From Bacteroidota bacterium (GTDB taxonomy: Bacteria; Bacteroidota; Bacteroidia; NS11-12g; UBA955), in the NCBI GenBank assembly GCA_016868785.1, contig VGFS01000019.1, positions 1-39,363 of the forward strand: a DNA stretch of 39,363 nt. The letters run 5' to 3'. This document shows, in pieces, positions 16,526-27,500 of the stretch; the stretch's first letter is position 1; every line of letters begins with the position of its first letter. The notes under the pieces are model-generated. The model did not search any database, was not told the origin of the DNA, and saw nothing but the letters and a program-made list of their open reading frames with translations. Position numbers and translations under genes: made by a program.

Positions 16526-16566
16526 TAAGACCAACACCACTGTCAAACCTAAAAAAACCAACAAAA

Positions 16567-19500
16567 TTGAGCACCATACAAAACAAAAGGATCTCATTTG
16601 GCAAAGTAAAACATGCCATTGATTATCCCGATTTTCTGGACGTACAACTCCAATCTTTCCAAGAGTTTTTCCAGTTAGACACACCAGCCGACAAGCGAGA
16701 AGGAGAAGGTTTGTTTGAAGTTTTCCGTGAGAACTTCCCCATTACCGACACCCGTAACATTTTCGTATTGGAGTTCCTCGATTACTTCGTGGATCCCCCA
16801 AGATACGTAATCAACGAGTGTATCGAGCGTGGACTTACCTACGCCGTTCCGTTGAAGGCCAAGTTGAAACTGAGTTGTAACGATCCCGAGCACGAAGATT
16901 TCCAAACCATTGTGCAAGACGTGTATTTGGGTACCATCCCTTACATGACGCCCAATGGCACTTTCATCATCAATGGTGCTGAACGTGTTATTGTAAGCCA
17001 ATTGCACCGCTCACCCGGTGTTTTCTTTGGTCAAAGCGTTCACAGCAACGGTACCAAGTTGTACTCTGCGCGTGTAATTCCTTTCAAGGGTTCTTGGATT
17101 GAATTCGCCACAGACGTTAACGCGGTAATGTATGCTTACATTGATCGTAAAAAGAAATTCCCCGTAACCACGTTGCTCCGTGCAATTGGTTTCGAAAGTG
17201 ATAAAGACATTTTGGACATCTTTGGATTGAGTGAAGAGGTAAAAGTGTCGAAAGCAGGTCTCAAGCGCGTGATTGGTAGAAAATTGGCAGCGCGTGTTTT
17301 GCGTACTTGGATTGAGGACTTTGTAGACGAAGATACCGGTGAAGTGGTGAGTATCGAGCGTAACGAAGTGATCTTGGAACGCGATACTGTGCTAGCTGAA
17401 GACCATATCGACATCATCGTTGATGCCGGTGTGAAATCAATCATTTTGAATGCTGAAAGTGAAAATGGCATCAGCTACGATGTTATTTACAACACGTTGC
17501 AGAAGGATACTTCAAACAACGGAAAAGAAGCGTTGGAAGTGATTTACCGTCAGTTGCGTAACGCAGATCCACCAGATGAAGAAACCGCTCGTGGCATCAT
17601 CGAGCGTTTGTTCTTCTCAGACAAGCGTTATGATTTGGGTGAAGTAGGTCGTTACCGTATCAACAAGAAATTGGAGATTGATACTCCAATGGAGGTGCGT
17701 GTATTGACCAAAGAAGATATCATTAGCATCATCAAGTATTTGATTGAGTTGTACAATGGTTCTGAGATCCTTGACGATATCGATCACTTGAGCAACCGTC
17801 GTGTTCGCACCGTGGGTGAGCAGTTGTACGCTCAATTTGGTGTTGGTTTGGCTCGTATGGCTCGTACCATTCGCGAGAAAATGAACATCCGCGACAACGA
17901 AGTATTCACGCCTCAAGATTTGGTTAATGCCCGTACCCTTTCGAGTGTGATCAATTCATTCTTTGGAACCAACCAGCTGAGCCAGTTTTTGGATCAGATC
18001 AACCCCTTGGCAGAAATTACGCACAAACGTCGTTTGAGCGCCCTCGGTCCAGGCGGTTTGAGTCGTGAGCGTGCAGGTTTCGAGGTTCGTGACGTACACT
18101 ACACCCACTATGGCCGTTTGTGTACCATTGAAACACCAGAGGGTCCTAACATCGGTTTGATTTCTTCTTTGTGTGTTCATGCCAAAATTAATGGTATGGG
18201 CTTCTTGGAAACCCCTTATCGCAAGGTGGTTGAAGGAAAAGTAGAAGACGGAATCGTATACTTGTCTGCTGAGGAAGAAGATGGAAAAACCATCGCACAG
18301 GCCAACGCAGAATTGGACGAAAAAGGCAACTTCAAGACTTCCTTGGTGAAGAGTCGTAAGGAAGGTGACTTCCCGTTGGTGGCTCCTGCACAGTTGGAGT
18401 ACATGGACGTTGCGCCTAACCAAATTGTGTCTATTGCAGCGTCGTTGATTCCTTTCTTGGAGCACGATGATGCGAACCGTGCGTTGATGGGATCAAACAT
18501 GCAGCGTCAGGCCGTTCCATTGTTGCGTCCTGAAGCCCCCATCGTAGGTACTGGTTTGGAGGAAAAAGTAGCCAGAGACAGTCGTTCGTTGATCAATGCC
18601 GAAGGCAATGGTGAGGTAGTGTATGTGGATGCTCGCGAAATCCGCATTCGTTACGACCACAACGATTTCGATGATTTGGTAAGCTTTACCGGAGATACCA
18701 AAACTTATAATTTGATTAAGTTCCGCAGAACCAACCAAAACTCTTGTATCAACTTGCGTCCTATCCTTAGGAAGGGCGACCGTGTTACAAAAGGACAGGT
18801 TTTGTGTGAAGGATATGCCACTCAGGGCGGAGAATTGGCCTTGGGTAGAAACTTGCGAGTAGCCTACATGCCTTGGCAGGGTTACAACTTCGAGGATGCG
18901 ATCGTAATTTCAGAGAAAGTGGTGAAAGACGACTGGTATACCACCGTTTACATCACTGAGTTTGAATTGGAAGTTCGCGATACCAAACGCGGAGAAGAAG
19001 AGTTGACCAATGACATCCCTAATGTGAGCGAGGAAATGACCCGCAACTTGGATGAAAATGGATTGATTCGCGTGGGTGCCGAAGTGAAAGAAGGCGATAT
19101 TTTGATCGGTAAAATCACGCCAAAGGGCGAGACCGAGCCATCACCAGAAGAAAAATTGTTGCGCGCCATCTTTGGTGACAAAGCGGGCGACGTAAAAGAT
19201 GCTTCATTGAAAGCGTCTCCTGGTGCGCAAGGGGTAGTTATCGACAAGAAATTGTTCTCTAAGAGCAAGAAAGACAAGGGTACCCGCAGTGGTGATAAGA
19301 CTCGTTTGTCTAAGATGGACGATGACCACCGCAAGGACTTGGGTCAATTGAAGGACGAATTGGTGAAGAAATTGTTCCAATTGGTTGGTGGCAAGACTTC
19401 TCAAGGGGTTTACAACATGTACAGCGAGGAGTTGATTCCGAAGGGTACGAAGTTTACCCAGAAGAACTTGATGAGCATTGATTACAGCAATGTGAACTAC

Positions 19501-20370
19501 CACAACTGGACCGGTGATGCAGACAAGAATGAGTTTGTTGTTCGCTGTTTAACAAACTACATCAACGTTCACAACGAAAAAGTAACCAACTACAAGCGTG
19601 ATCATTACTCTATTAGCGTAGGGGATGAGTTGCCAACCGGTATTTTGCAATTGGCAAAAGTATACGTGGCCAACAAGCGTAAGTTGAAAGTGGGTGATAA
19701 GATGGCAGGTCGTCACGGAAACAAGGGTATTGTTGCCCGTATCGTTCGTGAGGAAGATATGCCATTCTTGGACGACGGAACACCGATGGATATCGTATTG
19801 AACCCATTGGGTGTACCTTCTCGTATGAACTTGGGACAGATTTACGAAACTGTATTGGCATGGGCCGGTAAGGAAATGGGTGTGAAATTTGCTACACCAA
19901 TTTTCGATGGTGCTACCATGTCTGAGATCGATGAGGTGACTGAGAAAGCGGGCATCCCTAAGAACGGTTTGGTTTATTTGAACGACGGTTTGAGCGGGGT
20001 GAAATTTGATCAGCCTACCACAGTGGGAATCAGCTACATGTTGAAACTCGGACACATGGTGGATGACAAGATGCACGCACGTTCAATCGGGCCTTACTCG
20101 CTCATTACTCAGCAGCCGTTGGGTGGTAAAGCGCAGTTTGGTGGTCAGCGTTTTGGTGAGATGGAAGTGTGGGCGTTGGAGGCATTTGGTGCATCTAACA
20201 TCTTGCGCGAGATTCTTACTGTTAAGTCTGACGATATCACAGGTCGTGCCAAGGCTTATGAAGCGATCGTTAAAGGTGATAACATCACCAATATCGGTAC
20301 TCCAGAGTCGTTCAACGTATTGCTCCACGAGCTCCGTGGTTTGGGCTTGGAAGTAACATTTATGGATTAA
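16567..20370 (+). CDS. rpoB: DNA-directed RNA polymerase subunit beta
   Basis: 1267 residues if begun at TTG 16567 (reading [16 protein letters not shown]), which aligns with the usual Bacteroidota N-terminus before YPDFLDVQL. No ATG is available in this stretch; an upstream TTG at 16516 lies at the foot of the attenuator hairpin and gives an unusual N-terminus, so it is less likely. The rifampicin region shows [20 protein letters not shown] then [20 protein letters not shown]. Residues equivalent to E. coli Q513, D516, H526, R529 and S531 are all wild type; N518 is Ile. Other hallmarks are [31 protein letters not shown] and [12 protein letters not shown]. rpoC follows after 16 bases. Confidence 0.98.
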   Translation: MSTIQNKRISFGKVKHAIDYPDFLDVQLQSFQEFFQLDTPADKREGEGLFEVFRENFPITDTRNIFVLEFLDYFVDPPRYVINECIERGLTYAVPLKAKLKLSCNDPEHEDFQTIVQDVYLGTIPYMTPNGTFIINGAERVIVSQLHRSPGVFFGQSVHSNGTKLYSARVIPFKGSWIEFATDVNAVMYAYIDRKKKFPVTTLLRAIGFESDKDILDIFGLSEEVKVSKAGLKRVIGRKLAARVLRTWIEDFVDEDTGEVVSIERNEVILERDTVLAEDHIDIIVDAGVKSIILNAESENGISYDVIYNTLQKDTSNNGKEALEVIYRQLRNADPPDEETARGIIERLFFSDKRYDLGEVGRYRINKKLEIDTPMEVRVLTKEDIISIIKYLIELYNGSEILDDIDHLSNRRVRTVGEQLYAQFGVGLARMARTIREKMNIRDNEVFTPQDLVNARTLSSVINSFFGTNQLSQFLDQINPLAEITHKRRLSALGPGGLSRERAGFEVRDVHYTHYGRLCTIETPEGPNIGLISSLCVHAKINGMGFLETPYRKVVEGKVEDGIVYLSAEEEDGKTIAQANAELDEKGNFKTSLVKSRKEGDFPLVAPAQLEYMDVAPNQIVSIAASLIPFLEHDDANRALMGSNMQRQAVPLLRPEAPIVGTGLEEKVARDSRSLINAEGNGEVVYVDAREIRIRYDHNDFDDLVSFTGDTKTYNLIKFRRTNQNSCINLRPILRKGDRVTKGQVLCEGYATQGGELALGRNLRVAYMPWQGYNFEDAIVISEKVVKDDWYTTVYITEFELEVRDTKRGEEELTNDIPNVSEEMTRNLDENGLIRVGAEVKEGDILIGKITPKGETEPSPEEKLLRAIFGDKAGDVKDASLKASPGAQGVVIDKKLFSKSKKDKGTRSGDKTRLSKMDDDHRKDLGQLKDELVKKLFQLVGGKTSQGVYNMYSEELIPKGTKFTQKNLMSIDYSNVNYHNWTGDADKNEFVVRCLTNYINVHNEKVTNYKRDHYSISVGDELPTGILQLAKVYVANKRKLKVGDKMAGRHGNKGIVARIVREEDMPFLDDGTPMDIVLNPLGVPSRMNLGQIYETVLAWAGKEMGVKFATPIFDGATMSEIDEVTEKAGIPKNGLVYLNDGLSGVKFDQPTTVGISYMLKLGHMVDDKMHARSIGPYSLITQQPLGGKAQFGGQRFGEMEVWALEAFGASNILREILTVKSDDITGRAKAYEAIVKGDNITNIGTPESFNVLLHELRGLGLEVTFMD

Positions 20371-20386
20371 TTCCCAGAAATCAATC

Positions 20387-23300
20387 ATGCAACTTCAAAA
20401 GAAAATACAAAAACAAGGGAGTAACTTCAGCAAGATTCGTATCTCGCTTGCTTCTCCTGAAAACATATTACGTCGCAGTTTCGGTGAGGTAACAAAACCT
20501 GAAACCATCAACTACCGCAGTTACAAGCCTGAAATGGGTGGATTGTTCTGCGAACGCATCTTCGGTCCTATTAAGGATTACGAATGTCATTGCGGTAAAT
20601 ACAAGCGTATCCGTTACAAGGGTATCGTTTGTGACCGTTGTGGTGTTGAGGTAACTGAGAAGAAAGTACGTCGTGAGCGTATGGGCCACATCAACTTGGT
20701 GGTGCCTGTTGCGCACATTTGGTACTTCCGTTCATTGCCAAACAAGATCGGTTATTTGTTGGGTATCCCTACCAAGAAATTGGACATGGTTATCTACTAT
20801 GAGCGCTATGTTGTGGTTCAAACGGGTGCTGCGAGCAACGTAAACTATTTGGATTTGTTGACCGAAGAGGAATACCTCGATATTTTGGATTCTTTGCCAA
20901 AAGAGAACCAGATGTTGGAGAATTCTGATCCTAACAAATTCGTGGCGATGATGGGTGCTGAGGCCCTTGAGGAATTGTTGAAGCGTGTTAATTTGGACAC
21001 CTTGAGCTATGACTTGAGAAACCAAGCAGCCACTGAAACTTCACAACAGCGTAAGCAAGAGGCGTTGAAGCGTTTGAAAGTCATCGAAAGCTTCCGCGGT
21101 GCTCAGTTGACTGGTGAGAACCGTCCTGAGTGGATGATTATGAAGATGTTGCCTGTGATCCCACCCGAATTGCGCCCATTGGTGCCATTGGAAGGCGGTC
21201 GATTTGCAACTTCTGATTTGAACGATTTATACCGTCGTGTAATCATCCGTAACAACCGTTTGAAGCGTTTGGTTGAGATCAAAGCGCCTGAGGTGATCTT
21301 GCGTAACGAAAAGCGTATGTTGCAGGAAGCGGTGGATTCATTGTTGGATAACACCCGTCGTGCAAGTGCGGTGAAGAGTGAGGGTAACCGTCCTTTGAAA
21401 TCTTTGAGCGATATGTTGAAAGGTAAGCAAGGTCGTTTCCGTCAGAACTTGTTGGGTAAACGTGTTGACTACTCAGGTCGTTCAGTAATCGTGGTTGGAC
21501 CTACACTCAAATTGAACGAGTGTGGTTTGCCAAAGAACATGGCTGCGGAATTGTTCAAGCCGTTTATCATTCGCAAATTGATTGAAAGGGGTATCGTAAA
21601 GACCGTAAAAACTGCGAAGAAAATCGTAGAAAAGAAAGATCCGGTTATTTGGGATATCTTGGAAAATATTTTGAAAGGTCACCCAGTATTGTTGAACCGT
21701 GCTCCTACGCTTCACCGATTGGGTATTCAAGCTTTCCAGCCTAAGTTGGTGGAAGGTAAGGCCATTCAATTGCACCCATTGGTATGTTCTGGATTTAACG
21801 CGGATTTCGATGGTGACCAGATGGCGGTTCACGTGCCTTTGGGCAACGCAGCTGTGGCGGAAGCTCAGTTGTTGATGTTGGCATCGCACAACATTTTGAA
21901 CCCAGCGAACGGTGCGCCAATTACCGTACCTTCTCAGGATATGATCTTGGGTCTTTACTACATTACCAAAGAGCGTAAATCAACGCCTGAGCATCCAGTG
22001 AAAGGTGAGGGTTTGACGTTCTACGGAGCAGAAGAGGCCATCATCGCTTACAACGAAGGTCGCGCAGAATTGCACACCAAAGTAAAAACCAAAGCGGTAG
22101 TTCGTGAGAACGATGAGTTGGTAGAAAAAATCATTGACACCACCATTGGTAGAATTATCTTCAACCAGGTAGTTCCCCGCGAGGTTGGATACATCAATGA
22201 GTTGTTGAAGAAGAAAAACTTGCGCGATATCATCACAAACATCATTCGTTTGAGCGGTGTTGCGAAAGCGGCAGATTTCTTGGATAACATTAAAAACCTT
22301 GGTTTCCACTATGCATTTAAAGGCGGATTGAGCTTTAACTTGAGCTATGTTAAAATCCCCGTTGAGAAAGAGCAATTGGTGAACAAGGCCATGGAAGAAG
22401 TGTTGGAAATTCAATCGAATGCCGACATGGGATTCATTACCAACAACGAGCGTTACAACCAAGTTATTGACTTGTGGACACGTGTAAACAACCAGTTGGC
22501 GCGTGTATTGATCAACGATTTACAGAATGAGGATCAAGGATTCAACCCCATTTACATGATGTTGGATTCTGGAGCCCGTGGTTCTAAAGAACAGATTCGT
22601 CAGCTCGGTGGTATGCGTGGTTTGATGGCTAAACCCCAAAAGAACACAGGCAACTCGGGTGGAGATACCATTGAAAACCCAATTATTTCAAACTTCAAAG
22701 AAGGTTTGAACGTATTGGAGTACTTCGTATCTACACACGGTGCACGTAAAGGTTTGGCGGATACGGCGTTGAAAACGGCGGATGCGGGTTACTTGACTCG
22801 TCGTTTGCATGACGTAGCCCAAGATGTAGTAATTACAGAGCCAGATTGTGGTACCCTCCGTGGTATTGCGATGACTGCGTTGATGAATAACGACGAAACT
22901 ACTGAGCCATTGTACGAGCGTATCTTGGGTAGAACAGCCCTTGACGATGTATATCATCCAACCACTGGTGCGTTAATCGTAGCAGGTGGTCAGGAATTGA
23001 CTGAAGAAATCGCTACTGCCATTGAAGAGGCAGGTATCGAGGAATTGGAAATTCGTTCGGTATTGACTTGTGAAACGTTGAGCGGTGTATGTGCCGCTTG
23101 TTACGGTCGTAACTTGTCAACCGGAAGAATGGTTCAAGCGGGTGAAGCTGTGGGTGTAATTGCTGCACAGTCAATCGGTGAACCTGGAACTCAGTTGACA
23201 CTGCGTACATTCCACACGGGTGGTGCGGCGTTGAACATTGCGGCGGAAAATACATTGACAACCAAGTACGATGGTACCATCAGTTTCGACGGTATGCGTA

Positions 23301-24703
23301 CGGTTACCAAGGTTGAAACCGACGAAAACGGCGAAGCGAAAAATTCAGAGATCGTATTGGGTCGTTCTGGTGAAGTACGTGTATTGGATCCTAAGACCAA
23401 AACAGTGATCACCAGTTACAACATTCCTTATGGTGCTGTATTGATGGTAAAAGAAGGTCAGAAAGTGAAGAAGGGCGATGTGATGTGCACATGGGATCCT
23501 TTCAACACTTTGATCGTTTCTGATATTGATGGTAAAGTTTCTTTCGAGAACATAATCGAAGGTGTGAACATGCGTGAGGAAGGGGATGAGCAAACAGGTT
23601 TGTCTGAATTGGTGATCGTGGAGAGCCGCGATAAAACCAAGGTGCCTCAGTTCCGTGTTGAGGGCAGCGATGATGTGGTTAAAATCTTCAACATGCCTAC
23701 TGGCGCTATTTTGGTAGCGAAAAACGGCAGCACCATCAAAGGTGGTGATGTGTTGGCGAAGATTCCACGTTCAGCTACCCGTACCCGTGATATCACTGGT
23801 GGTCTTCCACGTGTTACAGAATTGTTTGAAGCACGTAACCCATCGAACCCAGCTGTAGTAGCTGAGATCGACGGTGTTGTGACTTATGGTGTGTCTAAGC
23901 GCGGTAACCAGGAAATCATCATCACTTCAAAAGATGAGGAGGTGAAGCATTACCAAGTGCCTTTGTCTAAGCATATCTTGGTTCACGATGGTGACTATGT
24001 GAGAGCTGGTCAGCCTTTGAGCGACGGTGCCATCACGCCTCAAGATATCTTGCGCATTGAAGGTCCCGCATCTGTACAGCGTTATGTATTGAATGGTATT
24101 CAAGAAGTATATCGTTTGCAGGGTGTAACCATCAACGACAAGCACATTGAGGTAATCGTTCGTCAGATGATGCAGAAAATGGAAATCATCGATCCAGGTG
24201 ATACCCGTTTCTTGGAAGGTGAAATTGCTGATCGTTTCTCATTGCAACAGGAGAATGACAATATTTGGGACAAGAAATTTGTTACCAACCCTGGAAATTC
24301 CTCTACTATGCATGCAGGTCAGATCGTTAGCTTGAAAGATTTGCGTCAAGAGAACAGCACTTTGCGTCGTCAAGACATGGCATTGGTAGAATACCGTGAT
24401 GCGGTTCCAGCCACTGCTACGCCTGTTTTGCAAGGTATTACACGTGCATCTTTGGGTACACAGAGCTTCATGAGTGCAGCGTCGTTCCAGGAAACTACCA
24501 AAGTTTTGAACGAAGCGGCTATCTCAGGAAAGGTCGACGAACTCAAAGGGTTGAAGGAAAACGTAATTGTGGGTCATTTGATTCCTGCTGGCACTGGATT
24601 GAGAAGATTCCAGGAAGTGATCACAGGTTCAAAAGAAGAATACGATCGTTTGATGGCGACCAAATACGAAGAGGAAGAAGAGTCTACCGCGGTAGAAGCA
24701 TAA
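20387..24703 (+). CDS. rpoC: DNA-directed RNA polymerase subunit beta-prime
   Basis: 1438 residues. The N-terminal zinc ribbon has [20 protein letters not shown] (four Cys). The catalytic loop [15 protein letters not shown] carries the three Asp that bind active-site Mg. The second zinc site uses the Cys of EPDCGTLRG and those of [17 protein letters not shown]. Bridge and trigger regions include [20 protein letters not shown] and LRTFHTGG. The C-terminus ends in an acidic [11 protein letters not shown] tail. Codon bias matches tuf and rpoB. A strong terminator follows after 25 bases, so rpoC ends the superoperon. Confidence 0.99.
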   Translation: MQLQKKIQKQGSNFSKIRISLASPENILRRSFGEVTKPETINYRSYKPEMGGLFCERIFGPIKDYECHCGKYKRIRYKGIVCDRCGVEVTEKKVRRERMGHINLVVPVAHIWYFRSLPNKIGYLLGIPTKKLDMVIYYERYVVVQTGAASNVNYLDLLTEEEYLDILDSLPKENQMLENSDPNKFVAMMGAEALEELLKRVNLDTLSYDLRNQAATETSQQRKQEALKRLKVIESFRGAQLTGENRPEWMIMKMLPVIPPELRPLVPLEGGRFATSDLNDLYRRVIIRNNRLKRLVEIKAPEVILRNEKRMLQEAVDSLLDNTRRASAVKSEGNRPLKSLSDMLKGKQGRFRQNLLGKRVDYSGRSVIVVGPTLKLNECGLPKNMAAELFKPFIIRKLIERGIVKTVKTAKKIVEKKDPVIWDILENILKGHPVLLNRAPTLHRLGIQAFQPKLVEGKAIQLHPLVCSGFNADFDGDQMAVHVPLGNAAVAEAQLLMLASHNILNPANGAPITVPSQDMILGLYYITKERKSTPEHPVKGEGLTFYGAEEAIIAYNEGRAELHTKVKTKAVVRENDELVEKIIDTTIGRIIFNQVVPREVGYINELLKKKNLRDIITNIIRLSGVAKAADFLDNIKNLGFHYAFKGGLSFNLSYVKIPVEKEQLVNKAMEEVLEIQSNADMGFITNNERYNQVIDLWTRVNNQLARVLINDLQNEDQGFNPIYMMLDSGARGSKEQIRQLGGMRGLMAKPQKNTGNSGGDTIENPIISNFKEGLNVLEYFVSTHGARKGLADTALKTADAGYLTRRLHDVAQDVVITEPDCGTLRGIAMTALMNNDETTEPLYERILGRTALDDVYHPTTGALIVAGGQELTEEIATAIEEAGIEELEIRSVLTCETLSGVCAACYGRNLSTGRMVQAGEAVGVIAAQSIGEPGTQLTLRTFHTGGAALNIAAENTLTTKYDGTISFDGMRTVTKVETDENGEAKNSEIVLGRSGEVRVLDPKTKTVITSYNIPYGAVLMVKEGQKVKKGDVMCTWDPFNTLIVSDIDGKVSFENIIEGVNMREEGDEQTGLSELVIVESRDKTKVPQFRVEGSDDVVKIFNMPTGAILVAKNGSTIKGGDVLAKIPRSATRTRDITGGLPRVTELFEARNPSNPAVVAEIDGVVTYGVSKRGNQEIIITSKDEEVKHYQVPLSKHILVHDGDYVRAGQPLSDGAITPQDILRIEGPASVQRYVLNGIQEVYRLQGVTINDKHIEVIVRQMMQKMEIIDPGDTRFLEGEIADRFSLQQENDNIWDKKFVTNPGNSSTMHAGQIVSLKDLRQENSTLRRQDMALVEYRDAVPATATPVLQGITRASLGTQSFMSAASFQETTKVLNEAAISGKVDELKGLKENVIVGHLIPAGTGLRRFQEVITGSKEEYDRLMATKYEEEEESTAVEA

Positions 24704-24728
24704 TTGCTCATTCAATAGAATCTATGAG

Positions 24729-24760
24729 GAAGGGCGGCCGTGAGGCCGCCCTTCTTTTTT
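24729..24760 (+). terminator. Rho-independent terminator of the rpoBC operon
   Basis: GAAGGGCGGCC (24729-24739) pairs perfectly with GGCCGCCCTTC (24744-24754) around a GTGA (GNRA) loop, followed at once by TTTTTT. This is a textbook intrinsic terminator. Confidence 0.93.
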
Positions 24761-24891
24761 GAGATTAATGTGAAATAAAACGGAGGTTGTGGGGGTTGAG
24801 CGTGGGTCTATAACGTCCAGTAGAAAGAGGGATGTTTGTTAAATAGGGATATGAGGGTGCTATACGGATGAGTACACACACCGGACATATG

Positions 24892-24939
24892 GATGTTAAC
24901 GGATTGGGATGTTAGTGGATTTAGATGTTAATGCTTTGG
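24892..24939. repeat. Intergenic 16-bp tandem repeat, three units
   Basis: Three adjacent 16-base units begin GATGTTA: GATGTTAACGGATTGG, GATGTTAGTGGATTTA and GATGTTAATGCTTTGG. They share the first seven bases exactly and are looser after that. The array ends three bases before the ABC exporter stop codon, in the convergent gap with rpoC. The rest of that gap (24761-24891) shows nothing I can assign. Confidence 0.6.
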
Positions 24940-24942
24940 ATT

Positions 24943-26697
24943 TTAATCCCGGATCTGGGTTTCGTAAAGATGGGCGTAATGGCCTCCGGCCGACATCAAT
25001 TGATGATGGTTACCACGTTCAATGACGGAGCCTTTTTCGAGGACCAAAATTTCATCTGCTTTGGCAATGGTGCTCAAACGGTGTGCAATTACGATGGCCG
25101 TTCTTCCTTCCAACAACCGATCGATGGCCTTCTGAATAAGCTGTTCTGTTTCCGTATCGATGGCACTGGTGGCCTCATCGAGCAAAATGATTCTTGGGTC
25201 AAACGCCAACGCGCGGATGAAGCTGATGAGCTGACGTTGTCCGAGCGACAAAGTCATGCCACGCTCCATTACGTTGTAGTCAAATCCGCCGGGCAGTTTT
25301 TCAATGAATTCATAGGCTCCGATGGATCGCGCAGCATCAATCATTTTCTGAACATCAATGGCATCATGGTGTAAGCGAATGTTGTCTTTCACACTACCAC
25401 TGAATAAAAATACATCTTGCAAAACCAGCGCGATTTGCTGTCGCACCGAGGTGATATTCAACGAACGAATGTTGTGGTTATCGAGCAGGATTTCTCCTTT
25501 TTGGTGTTGGTATAATTGATTAACCAGCGATGCAATGGTGGTTTTGCCTGATCCTGTAGCACCCACGATGGCCATGGTTTTGCCCGGCTTTAGGTGGAAG
25601 TAAACGCCGCGAAGCACCCATTCTTCGGGGTTGTAGGCAAACCAAACGTCTTTGAATTCAACGGCACCTTGTAGCACGGGTGCTGGGGTATCGGTGGTGG
25701 CTTCTATGTTCTCTGTATCGTCGATGAGTTTGAAAATTCGATCTGCGGCCACGATACCCATCTGAATGTTGTTGAAACGATCGGCGATGGCACGAACTGG
25801 GCGGAAGAACAGGTTGATGAACATGATGAACGCGGTTAGTTCTCCAAATTCGATGTCTCCTTTCACCAGCGAACCACTTCCATACCAAACTATCAGGGCG
25901 AAACTACAAGCCACAAGGACCTCTACGATGGGGAAGAAAATGGCATAGTAGTAAATGCTGCGAATGTTTGCATCGCGGTGGGCTTGGTTGATGAGATCGA
26001 ACCGACGCATTTCCTCTTTTTCTCGGTTGAATAGTTGCACCATTTGCATGCCGGTGATGCGCTCTTGAAGGAAGGCATTGAGTTTGGCCACTTGATTGCG
26101 CACATCTTGGAAGGTGTCGCGGATGCCTTTTCTAAAACGGTTGGCAGCGAGAAGCAAAAGGGGTACAACGATGAGTGTAATGAGGGTGAGTTTTACATCC
26201 ATGTAGAACATGCAGCCCAGAATCACAATGATTTGGATCAAATCCCCGGCGATGGTGATCACACCCGACGAAAAAAGGTCTGTGATGGTTTGAATGTCGG
26301 AGATAGAACGGGTAACAGCGGTACCCACCGGCGTTTTGTCGTAAAATGAGAGCTTTAGCCTTGTGAGGTGGTCGTACACATAGTGACGCAGTTTCAAAAT
26401 CACCGATTGGGCGATGCTTTCAGACAGGTAAGAATTCGCAAACCCGAGCGTGGCTTGAAGCAATAACCATCCCAACAGAATTAATGCCCATTTTTCGAGC
26501 AGGTGAAATTGCTTTGGAATGATGACCGAGTCGATGACAATTTTGTATAAGTAGGGCTGGAAAGCGGTGATGATACTCTGTACAATGGTTAAAATTACAG
26601 CCACAATCATCCAATGTTGTTGGAATTTCGCCGAGGACAAAATTCGTTTGAAAAGGGTCCATTGGGAGGCGGTTTTTTCTTTGGGTTGTGACTTCAT
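24943..26697 (-). CDS. ABC exporter, fused permease-ATPase (MsbA/LmrA-like)
   Basis: 584 residues. An N-terminal six-helix membrane domain (about residues 25-320) is followed by an ATPase domain with Walker A GATGSGKT, Q-loop LVLQDVFLFSG, signature LSLGQRQ (canonical LSGGQ with the first Gly replaced by Leu), Walker B RIILLDEATSAID and H-loop IVIAHRLSTI. It is a half-transporter that works as a dimer in the inner membrane, exporting lipids, drugs or peptides. The LSxGQRQLISF form occurs in relatives of bacterial multidrug heterodimers, but no partner gene is adjacent. A weak -7 box precedes the ATG. It is convergent with rpoC. Confidence 0.95.
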   Translation of the reverse strand: MKSQPKEKTASQWTLFKRILSSAKFQQHWMIVAVILTIVQSIITAFQPYLYKIVIDSVIIPKQFHLLEKWALILLGWLLLQATLGFANSYLSESIAQSVILKLRHYVYDHLTRLKLSFYDKTPVGTAVTRSISDIQTITDLFSSGVITIAGDLIQIIVILGCMFYMDVKLTLITLIVVPLLLLAANRFRKGIRDTFQDVRNQVAKLNAFLQERITGMQMVQLFNREKEEMRRFDLINQAHRDANIRSIYYYAIFFPIVEVLVACSFALIVWYGSGSLVKGDIEFGELTAFIMFINLFFRPVRAIADRFNNIQMGIVAADRIFKLIDDTENIEATTDTPAPVLQGAVEFKDVWFAYNPEEWVLRGVYFHLKPGKTMAIVGATGSGKTTIASLVNQLYQHQKGEILLDNHNIRSLNITSVRQQIALVLQDVFLFSGSVKDNIRLHHDAIDVQKMIDAARSIGAYEFIEKLPGGFDYNVMERGMTLSLGQRQLISFIRALAFDPRIILLDEATSAIDTETEQLIQKAIDRLLEGRTAIVIAHRLSTIAKADEILVLEKGSVIERGNHHQLMSAGGHYAHLYETQIRD

Positions 26698-26708
26698 GAA
26701 AAGGATCG

Positions 26709-26716
26709 TAAAAATA
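26709..26716 (-). promoter_or_regulatory. Weak -7 box (TATTTTTA) of the ABC exporter
   Basis: Matches five of the six fixed bases of TAnnTTTG on the minus strand, 11 bases before the ATG at 26697. It is listed because of its position; the evidence is modest. Confidence 0.3.
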
Positions 26717-26845
26717 AGTTGATTGCATCAACCTTGGGGTATGTGAGACGCAGAATTGACGCGATTTTTATGGATTCTTGTGGGGGGGGTGATTTTGGGG
26801 GAGGTGGTACCCAAATAATTGTGTAAAACTTTTGTTCGTTAATGA

Positions 26846-26878
26846 TTTGTAAACCCCTGGTAGTGCTTCGTAATATTG
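26846..26878 (+). promoter_or_regulatory. Promoter of the deoxynucleoside kinase gene
   Basis: TTTG (26846-26849) is separated by 21 bases from TAATATTG (26871-26878), which matches five of six fixed bases of TAnnTTTG. CAGT and the ATG at 26883 follow directly. The gap between the divergent genes also holds a run of eight G at 26782-26789; nothing else is assigned there. Confidence 0.5.
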
Positions 26879-26882
26879 CAGT

Positions 26883-27500
26883 ATGGCTAAGCACATTGCG
26901 GTTGCAGGAAACATCGGCGCTGGGAAAACCACCCTCACGAATTTGCTGTCGAAACACTACGGTTGGGAGATGCAATTGGAGGATATGGATGACAACCCAT
27001 ACATCTCTGATTTCTATGAGGATATGCAGCGTTGGAGTTTCAATTTGCAGGTGTACTTTTTGACAACCCGCTGGCGCCATGTGCAAGACATTCGCAATGG
27101 AAAGCAGACGGTGATACAGGACAGGACCATCTATGAGGATGCCCATATTTTTGCACCAAACTTGCATGCCATGGGGTTGATGAGCACCCGTGATTTTGAA
27201 AATTACAAGCAATTGTTTGATGCGATCAGCAACCAAGTGGAGCCCCCAGATTTGTTGATTTATTTGCGTGCGGGTATTCCCAAGTTGGTTCACCAGATTC
27301 AAATGCGTGGCCGCGATTATGAAGATGCCATTCGGTTGGATTATTTGAAGCGATTGAACGAGCGTTATGAGGCCTGGATTAGCAATTACAAAGGCAAGTT
27401 GCTCATTTTTAATGTGGATGACATGGACTTCCAAGAACGCCCAGAAGACGCTGCCGAAATCATTCAAAAAGTAGAAAGCACGCTGAACGGTTTGTTCTAA
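26883..27500 (+). CDS. Deoxynucleoside kinase (dCK/dGK family)
   Basis: 205 residues. P-loop GNIGAGKTT at residues 9-17, then QDRTIYEDAHIF (the DRS-like motif with the catalytic and substrate-binding Arg and Glu) and the LID-region Arg residues in QMRGRDYEDAIRLDYL. The enzyme phosphorylates deoxyadenosine, deoxycytidine or deoxyguanosine to the monophosphate, the first salvage step for dNTPs. Length matches the bacterial dAK/dGK type. Its stop and the next ATG overlap by one base (TAATG), so it is coupled to the BatA-domain gene, although no functional link is known to me. Confidence 0.93.
   Translation: MAKHIAVAGNIGAGKTTLTNLLSKHYGWEMQLEDMDDNPYISDFYEDMQRWSFNLQVYFLTTRWRHVQDIRNGKQTVIQDRTIYEDAHIFAPNLHAMGLMSTRDFENYKQLFDAISNQVEPPDLLIYLRAGIPKLVHQIQMRGRDYEDAIRLDYLKRLNERYEAWISNYKGKLLIFNVDDMDFQERPEDAAEIIQKVESTLNGLF

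Noticed and set aside
16516-16566. rpoB start at TTG 16516
   Set aside because: It begins directly at the foot of the attenuator hairpin and adds 17 residues not expected in the family.
17971-18060. RpoB as a rifampicin-resistant allele
   Set aside because: The residues with strong resistance effect (513, 516, 526, 529, 531) are all wild type.
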